Source: Anaerolineales bacterium (lineage in GTDB: Bacteria > Chloroflexota > Anaerolineae > Anaerolineales > UBA4823). Taken from it: a DNA stretch of 19,896 bases. Below are positions 15,351 through 19,896 of the stretch, one piece after another. The position numbers and the translations under genes are program-made. The notes under the pieces were generated by a model. The model was not told the origin of the DNA and made no database searches. It worked only from the letters and a program-made list of their open reading frames with translations. The DNA lies in the NCBI GenBank assembly GCA_016932955.1, contig JAFGBV010000179.1, positions 1-19,896 of the forward strand, written 5' to 3'. The stretch's first letter is position 1, and each line of letters begins with the position of its first letter.

Positions 15351-17653
15351 GCTTCCTCCTCTGATGGAGCATCGCTATCGATGGAGCCAGCCTGAGAAGC
15401 CAGCCCATGCATCGCCACAAGAGGAATAGCGGGTTGGCAATTTCCCTTCGTCCCACTGTTCCAGGTGATCACAAGCTCTTTACGTGCCCGCGTAATGCCC
15501 ACATAGAGCAGGCGTAAGCGCTCACGGATATAATCCAGGCGCGCCTGCTGCGTGGCGCGGCCCTCTTCGTACCATTGATATTCATCTGCTTTCTGGATAA
15601 CCTCTAACTGTTCCAGCGCTTCTGCCTCTAGGTTCAATCCATCACGCAAGTACCATTTCTCGGCTCGGTAATCCTCGCCGGCTGTTCCAGACGGAAAATC
15701 GTAGTTGTTTATTGAAAGGAGGTATACACGATCCCATTCCAATCCCTTGGCTTTGTGCATGGTGGATACCACTACCTGGCCGCAATGCTGATCGGGATTG
15801 AAGCCGGTATCATCCTGACTGAAGCCCAGAAAACGGCGCTCATTGCGGGCAATCACAGCCAGCTCGTTGGTCAGGTCTGGAAGTTGCCAGGATGGATGGT
15901 CATTGCCGGCGCGGCGCAGCAGAAGGGCTAATTTATGGGCAAGGGCCAGCTCGGAGGGCTCACTGAGCAGATCTTGTGCTAGGGTGAGGGTCAGTTGGTC
16001 GATAGGGAGGAAGATCGCGCCCTGCCAGCGTCTCACTAATCCGCGGAATTCCGACAGGCGCTCGTAGGCCAGGGGGTCTTCAACTTCGAGGTTTGCGCTG
16101 TCCAGCCAATCGAAACCAGGGTTGGGCCACAGGTAGTCTTCAGTGCGCGGGACCTTGCGGAGGAGCTCCATAACCAGATTAAGTTGCTGGCCGGCTTCAG
16201 GGTCATCGCGATCTCCACGCCGCCAGACTTCATAGGCTTTAGCCAGTTTCTTGGGCGATTGCGGGTCGGCCAGGCAGCGAAGGATATGTGCCAGTGTTCC
16301 GGCGGAGAAGCGCGTGGCATTGGTGGAGCGCAGCATGCCGTCAAAATAGGGAATGTGCCTGCGGCGGAGCTCATCGGCCAGGTTTTCAACGTGATGGTTA
16401 AGCGGAGCCAGCACTGCTACAGTGGCCTGTGGATTTTCAGGCAGCCAACGCTCGAGGGAGTCGGCCACAGCGGTCAGCTCTTCTGCTGGGGTGAATTTTC
16501 GCAGGATGAGGTGGATGCGCGTGAGAGCATTATCAGGATTGGGTTGGGGGTCATCAGGTGGGGTTGGCTCGATCTCTGGCGGCGATTGCAGGGCATCACG
16601 TACGCTGGGGTTGGGGTGCTCCAACTGCGTCCAGCGCACGAGGGCGTTTGCCAGGTGGATGATCGAGCGCGTAGATCGCCCAGAATTCGGTAATTCGTGC
16701 CGCGCAACGCCCGGGCTGAGAGTGAAATCCCGCAAGTAGCGAGGATCGGCAGTAGTGAAGGTCTCGTAGATAGCCTGGTTGGGGTCGCCCACACGAACCC
16801 AGTTTCCTTGCGGACCAGCCAGGAGGGCAAGGATTTGCTCTTGCAAAGCGCTGGAGTCCTGGGCTTCATCTTCAAGGATATAGGGCCAGCGATGTTGTAA
16901 ATATTCCAGCAAGCTGGGGTCCCACTCCAATGCCTGCAATGCAAGGCGGATGAGATCATCGAAATCCACTGCACCACGATATGCTAGAGCACGCTGGTAA
17001 TTCTCGTACAGTTCGCGGCCCATCTCCGCTAGCGGCAGCGGCACGGGTAGTATCTCCAGGCGAGTGCGTAGATCCTCGGGAGAATAACGCAGGTCTTTGG
17101 CACGTCGGATCATGCTGAGGGCTATTTCTTCGATTAATTTCGGTAGTTGCTCACGGTGTACCCAATCCAGGCGGGAATCGTCCAGCGTCGGTTCCAGGTA
17201 GCTGTCTAAATCGTAGAAATGCGCTTGCAGCCAGGTACGCGCAACGGTGGCGCGTATGGAAGCGGCTTCGCGCTCGTCAATGATCTGAAAATGCGTATCC
17301 AATCCAAGCAGATCGGGGCGCTCACGCACGATATCATGCGCCAGCCCGTGCAGAGTGCGCACACGGTAGCCATAATGAGGTAGCAACCCCCAAACATTAA
17401 CGAAGCTGCTGACCCGCTGGTAAAAGTTGTCCACCGCAGCATTCACCAGGGTGACGATGAGAATCTCCTGGTCATCCTCCAGCACACCGCGCATGATCAG
17501 GTCTGCTGCTAGGAGCGATAGGGTCCAGGTTTTGCCCGAGCCGGGCACAGCAGAAACACCCATCCGTCCAGCGCGGTACGCCAGGATGCGCTCCTGTGCG
17601 GGACGCAGGCGTAAGAATTCCTGCTCGGGGGGCTTATCGATGCGCTCGCTCAT
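15347..17653 (-). CDS. UvrD/AddA-like superfamily 1A DNA helicase without nuclease domain
   Basis: About 768 residues from ATG 17653. SF1A motifs appear in order: Walker A AVPGSGKT (35-42), TLHGLAHDIVRERP around 100, VDFDDLI around 230, DEAQDSS (262-268, motif II), VGDPNQAIYETF (288-299, motif III), STMHKAKGLEWDRVYLL around 630-646 (motif V) and LYVGITRARKEL around 716-727 (motif VI). The chain ends about 41 residues after motif VI, so the C-terminal RecB-type nuclease of AddA or RecB is absent. It should be the 3'-5' motor of the complex. A TTG 33 bases further upstream is possible, but ATG 17653 has GGGAGG at ideal distance and forms an ATGA overlap with the preceding gene. UvrD, PcrA or Rep alone are possible alternatives, but the AddB-like and nuclease neighbours favour an AddA role. 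Confidence 0.88.
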   Translation of the reverse strand: MSERIDKPPEQEFLRLRPAQERILAYRAGRMGVSAVPGSGKTWTLSLLAADLIMRGVLEDDQEILIVTLVNAAVDNFYQRVSSFVNVWGLLPHYGYRVRTLHGLAHDIVRERPDLLGLDTHFQIIDEREAASIRATVARTWLQAHFYDLDSYLEPTLDDSRLDWVHREQLPKLIEEIALSMIRRAKDLRYSPEDLRTRLEILPVPLPLAEMGRELYENYQRALAYRGAVDFDDLIRLALQALEWDPSLLEYLQHRWPYILEDEAQDSSALQEQILALLAGPQGNWVRVGDPNQAIYETFTTADPRYLRDFTLSPGVARHELPNSGRSTRSIIHLANALVRWTQLEHPNPSVRDALQSPPEIEPTPPDDPQPNPDNALTRIHLILRKFTPAEELTAVADSLERWLPENPQATVAVLAPLNHHVENLADELRRRHIPYFDGMLRSTNATRFSAGTLAHILRCLADPQSPKKLAKAYEVWRRGDRDDPEAGQQLNLVMELLRKVPRTEDYLWPNPGFDWLDSANLEVEDPLAYERLSEFRGLVRRWQGAIFLPIDQLTLTLAQDLLSEPSELALAHKLALLLRRAGNDHPSWQLPDLTNELAVIARNERRFLGFSQDDTGFNPDQHCGQVVVSTMHKAKGLEWDRVYLLSINNYDFPSGTAGEDYRAEKWYLRDGLNLEAEALEQLEVIQKADEYQWYEEGRATQQARLDYIRERLRLLYVGITRARKELVITWNSGTKGNCQPAIPLVAMHGLASQAGSIDSDAPSEEEA

Positions 17654-19743
17654 GTCGAGCCTCCCAAGCCATCTAGGCTTGAACAATCGCGCAGTAGGCG
17701 CTGGAAAGCGCTCAGCAGTGGGCCGCGTTGTTCGAAGCCCTGCTCACCCAGCTCGCTGAGCCCCAGGTAGAGACGAGAGCGGCAGCGGCGTAAAAGTCCA
17801 TTGGTGAGGCGGTAGAGGTTATCTTGGGCGGTTTCTAATTCTTCTACAGTGCTCCACTGCGCACCATCCGCCCAGCCGCGGCTGAGCACATAGGGGTGGG
17901 TGAGAGGCTGTTCCAATCGCTCAGCCCAGGCGCGGCTGCCGATATCCAGCCAGAACTGCACCTCGACGGGACGGTTGCTCATCAGGAAGGTATAGGCAGG
18001 GGCGATGAGCAAGGCGTCTTGAGATCTGGTTTGCCAGGGTAGCAGGTATTGCGCAGCGATGATACCATCCTTTACCATCTGAATATACTCTTTGCCCAGC
18101 GGCTTGCTGTCCTGTTCTACATCTGGAGCAGCCACCCAGCGGAATTTTTGCGCTGATTCGATTAGATTGGCAGCTGCCTGACCAGCGTCGTAGGCGGCGT
18201 GGAAACCAAAGCCTGGCTGAGCTAACACCTCGCCGAACAGGCGGCTGAAGAAGTGGTCCAGCACAATTGGTGGTTCTTGCGCATAGTCGTTAATCCAGCG
18301 CTGGAGGTAATCATAGCGCTCTCCTAGAATATAAGTGATGCGTTCTTGTGATTCGGGGATGATCTGCTCGAAGGAGGTGAGAACCGGGATACCCTGCCGG
18401 GGACGATAAACGATCTGAGTCAGCATTTGGGCGCGCACCAGGTCCAACCCCTCAATTGCCTGCATTAGCGCATAGCTTACCTCGAACATGCCTGGGGCAA
18501 TACCCCAGTTGGGGTGGGCGATCATGGCCAGCGTAAGCAAGCATTGTGCAGCAGGTTCCTCTCGCAGAGAGCGCGAAGGACGGTGAGAGCGCGCTGACAC
18601 GCCGCGATTCTCCAGCCGGTGAACAAGGGTGAAACGCAGCGCATCGGAGAGATATGGTGCCAGGATAGCGATCTCTCCGGGTGGTAAACCTTGTTCATGC
18701 ACCAGCCAGGCAACCTGGTCGCAAACCCAATCCAGCATCTGCGGATAAAAGCGGTGTGCTGCTACCTCTAGCGCTTGGCGCGGGTCGGGCTCAGGAAGGG
18801 GTGGCTTGCTGCCAGAGGTCGGGCGGATGCGATCAACCAGGCTTCGCGTCAGAGAGATCACCCCTAATGAGCACACAAAGCTTTCATCCATCACCACCTG
18901 GTGCCGGCACGGGTCTCGCAGGCGCAGGGCGCTTTGCGGATCAGCGCCGAGGAAACGCCGGTATCCGGCGTCTTCATCATAGATCAACAAGGCGCTCTCG
19001 AAATTTGTCAGCCAGTTGCTTACTAGGTCATGGGCGATCGGAGTGTCTTCTTCGATGTTATCGTAAATCAAGTGCTGATAGGTGTCTTGCAGAAGATCAC
19101 GGCATATTGGCAAATCCCACAGGTGTTGAGTGAACACTTCTACTTGTAGCGAGAAATCCAGCAAATTATTCTCAAGGCAATAACGGCGAAAGAGACTGGC
19201 ACAAGCCTGCGCGTCTTGATAGACGCGTGTTTGCCCGCCGCTCTCGCTGGCGGCTGCGCTGAGCCGAGCGCCGATCTCGCTATGAGGAAAACCCACTACG
19301 GCAGCCTTGTTCAAGTTATCGATAATTTGCGAGTAGAGGCGATTACGGTCGATGGTGACTGATTCGAAATAGCCCTCGTCCAACAACGGGCGGACGAGAT
19401 GAGCCATATAATATTGCGCTGTTTCCAGGGTGAGGAAGGTGGGCAGTCGTTCCGGATGGGCAAATCCGGCTTGCTCAGCCACCAGCGGCCAGAACAACTC
19501 CACCATGCGGCGCGCCATCCCACCTAAGGTGAGCAGGGTTACTGGCCCACCTGCTGCCGGGGAATTGTGCAGCGCCTCCAGGTAAGGTGTCCCCAGTGTG
19601 CGTTGTGGTAAGAAAATCAGCACATGCCTGCCCGGTACCCCAGAATCCAACAGCCGCAGCAAGTGCTGTACCGCGGCGGTCGTTTTGCCGCATCCGGCTG
19701 GACCTGAGAGGAAGGTGTGTTCGTGCAGAAGAAAAGAAGACAT
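17650..19743 (-). CDS. AddB-like helicase-fold protein lacking the C-terminal nuclease
   Basis: 697 residues. An N-terminal Walker A (GPAGCGKTT, 14-22, Lys20) follows a short beta strand, then HVLIFLPQRTLG and LTLGGMARRMV, as in the first RecA-like domain of AddB. A middle region includes LTLAMIAHPNWG. The C-terminal end LLRRCRSRLYLGLSELGEQG resembles the degenerate motif VI region of AddB, LYRA-type. Motif II and other classical helicase motifs are not obvious, as in AddB, where the fold is used for ATP binding and sequence recognition rather than unwinding. The Fe-S cysteines and nuclease are absent here but present in the 298-residue gene two positions downstream. The overlap with the helicase gene is ATGA. 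The ribosome-binding site is weak. Identity as AddB rests on architecture and context, since sequence similarity in this family is low. Confidence 0.75.
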   Translation of the reverse strand: MSSFLLHEHTFLSGPAGCGKTTAAVQHLLRLLDSGVPGRHVLIFLPQRTLGTPYLEALHNSPAAGGPVTLLTLGGMARRMVELFWPLVAEQAGFAHPERLPTFLTLETAQYYMAHLVRPLLDEGYFESVTIDRNRLYSQIIDNLNKAAVVGFPHSEIGARLSAAASESGGQTRVYQDAQACASLFRRYCLENNLLDFSLQVEVFTQHLWDLPICRDLLQDTYQHLIYDNIEEDTPIAHDLVSNWLTNFESALLIYDEDAGYRRFLGADPQSALRLRDPCRHQVVMDESFVCSLGVISLTRSLVDRIRPTSGSKPPLPEPDPRQALEVAAHRFYPQMLDWVCDQVAWLVHEQGLPPGEIAILAPYLSDALRFTLVHRLENRGVSARSHRPSRSLREEPAAQCLLTLAMIAHPNWGIAPGMFEVSYALMQAIEGLDLVRAQMLTQIVYRPRQGIPVLTSFEQIIPESQERITYILGERYDYLQRWINDYAQEPPIVLDHFFSRLFGEVLAQPGFGFHAAYDAGQAAANLIESAQKFRWVAAPDVEQDSKPLGKEYIQMVKDGIIAAQYLLPWQTRSQDALLIAPAYTFLMSNRPVEVQFWLDIGSRAWAERLEQPLTHPYVLSRGWADGAQWSTVEELETAQDNLYRLTNGLLRRCRSRLYLGLSELGEQGFEQRGPLLSAFQRLLRDCSSLDGLGGST

Positions 19744-19759
19744 AAGACTGGCGTGGATG

Positions 19760-19896
19760 CTAGATTTGTCTGCTCAACAGAAATTCATCATGGTATATAT
19801 CATGATAATAGATCGCCTGTGGTTCCACGCCGTAGATGGAGAAGCCGATGCGCAGGTAGCAGCGAATGGCGGGGATATTGCGAGTGTTAACGCCCA
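19760..19896 (-). CDS. C-terminal end of a GNAT-family N-acetyltransferase (partial)
   Basis: The minus strand carries the last 44 residues of a protein that begins outside the window and stops at a TAG (19762-19760). The sequence VNTRNIPAIRCYLRIGF is the typical C-terminal signature of GCN5-related acetyltransferases (motif B: an Asn, then A-x-x-x-Y-x-x-x-GF). The tail is rich in Tyr, His and Asp. The substrate cannot be told. It ends 16 bp before the AddB-like gene on the same strand, so it is probably the preceding gene of the repair operon, or at least read into it. Confidence 0.8.
   Translation of the reverse strand, partial: GVNTRNIPAIRCYLRIGFSIYGVEPQAIYYHDIYHDEFLLSRQI

Noticed and set aside
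16184..16739. Plus-strand frames of 169 and 105 residues inside the helicase gene
   Set aside because: They are antisense to a well-supported SF1 helicase, overlap each other and have no start signals or motifs.
14454..17653. Anti-phage defence pair of helicase plus nuclease
   Set aside because: A UvrD-like helicase next to a nuclease recalls defence loci, but the AddB-like partner, RecJ and lack of mobile-element features fit a housekeeping repair operon better.
1..19896. A selenoprotein gene with in-frame UGA, suggested by selC
   Set aside because: I compared the ends of the TGA-terminated genes with family lengths; all end where expected, and the FmdB and nuclease cysteines are all normal Cys codons.

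Overview
The window looks like a chromosomal segment from an uncultured or thermophilic member of the Chloroflexota, most likely class Anaerolineae. This is inferred from gene content, not from a search. The pointers are long Pro/Thr 'PTPTNTPT'-type linkers in envelope proteins, a DUF2723 membrane protein, an EGY-like M50 protease, an FmdB protein with a Ser/Thr/Lys tail, and a GH4/GH114/LacD/GatZ sugar locus. GC content is moderate. I see no phage, insertion sequence, CRISPR array or plasmid genes.

Region 1 (1-7071, all + strand) is one tightly packed transcription unit. It holds the end of an unidentified gene, a DUF2723 polytopic membrane protein, a GH4 alpha-galactosidase-like enzyme, a GH114 endo-alpha-1,4-polygalactosaminidase-like enzyme, a LacD-type class I tagatose-bisphosphate aldolase, a PfkB sugar kinase and a GatZ/KbaZ-like protein. 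The five sugar genes read as a route from galactose- or galactosamine-containing glycans into tagatose phosphates and glycolysis. No deaminase, LacAB isomerase or transporter is inside the window.

Region 2 (7072-9700, - strand) contains a strong hairpin, tRNA-Asn(GUU) under a near-perfect sigma70-type promoter, a small FmdB zinc-ribbon protein with its own promoter, and a membrane-anchored TPR protein. The TPR gene is divergent from a LysM lipoprotein gene (9734-10729, +), which overlaps tail to tail with a site-2 protease gene (10707-11918, -).

Region 3 (11970-12102, - strand) holds a clear selenocysteine tRNA (selC, anticodon UCA) with its own promoter, so the organism probably decodes UGA as selenocysteine. 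No selA, selB, selD or UGA-interrupted gene is visible here.

Region 4 (12122-19896, - strand) is a DNA-repair operon read right to left: the tail of a GNAT acetyltransferase, an AddB-like helicase-fold protein without a nuclease domain, a UvrD/AddA-like SF1A helicase without a nuclease domain, a stand-alone Fe-S PD-(D/E)XK nuclease matching the missing AddB C-terminus, and RecJ. The three AddAB-type genes are joined by 4-bp ATGA overlaps. Together they look like an AddAB end-resection machine split into three polypeptides and coupled to the 5'-3' exonuclease RecJ. This is the most interesting item in the window.
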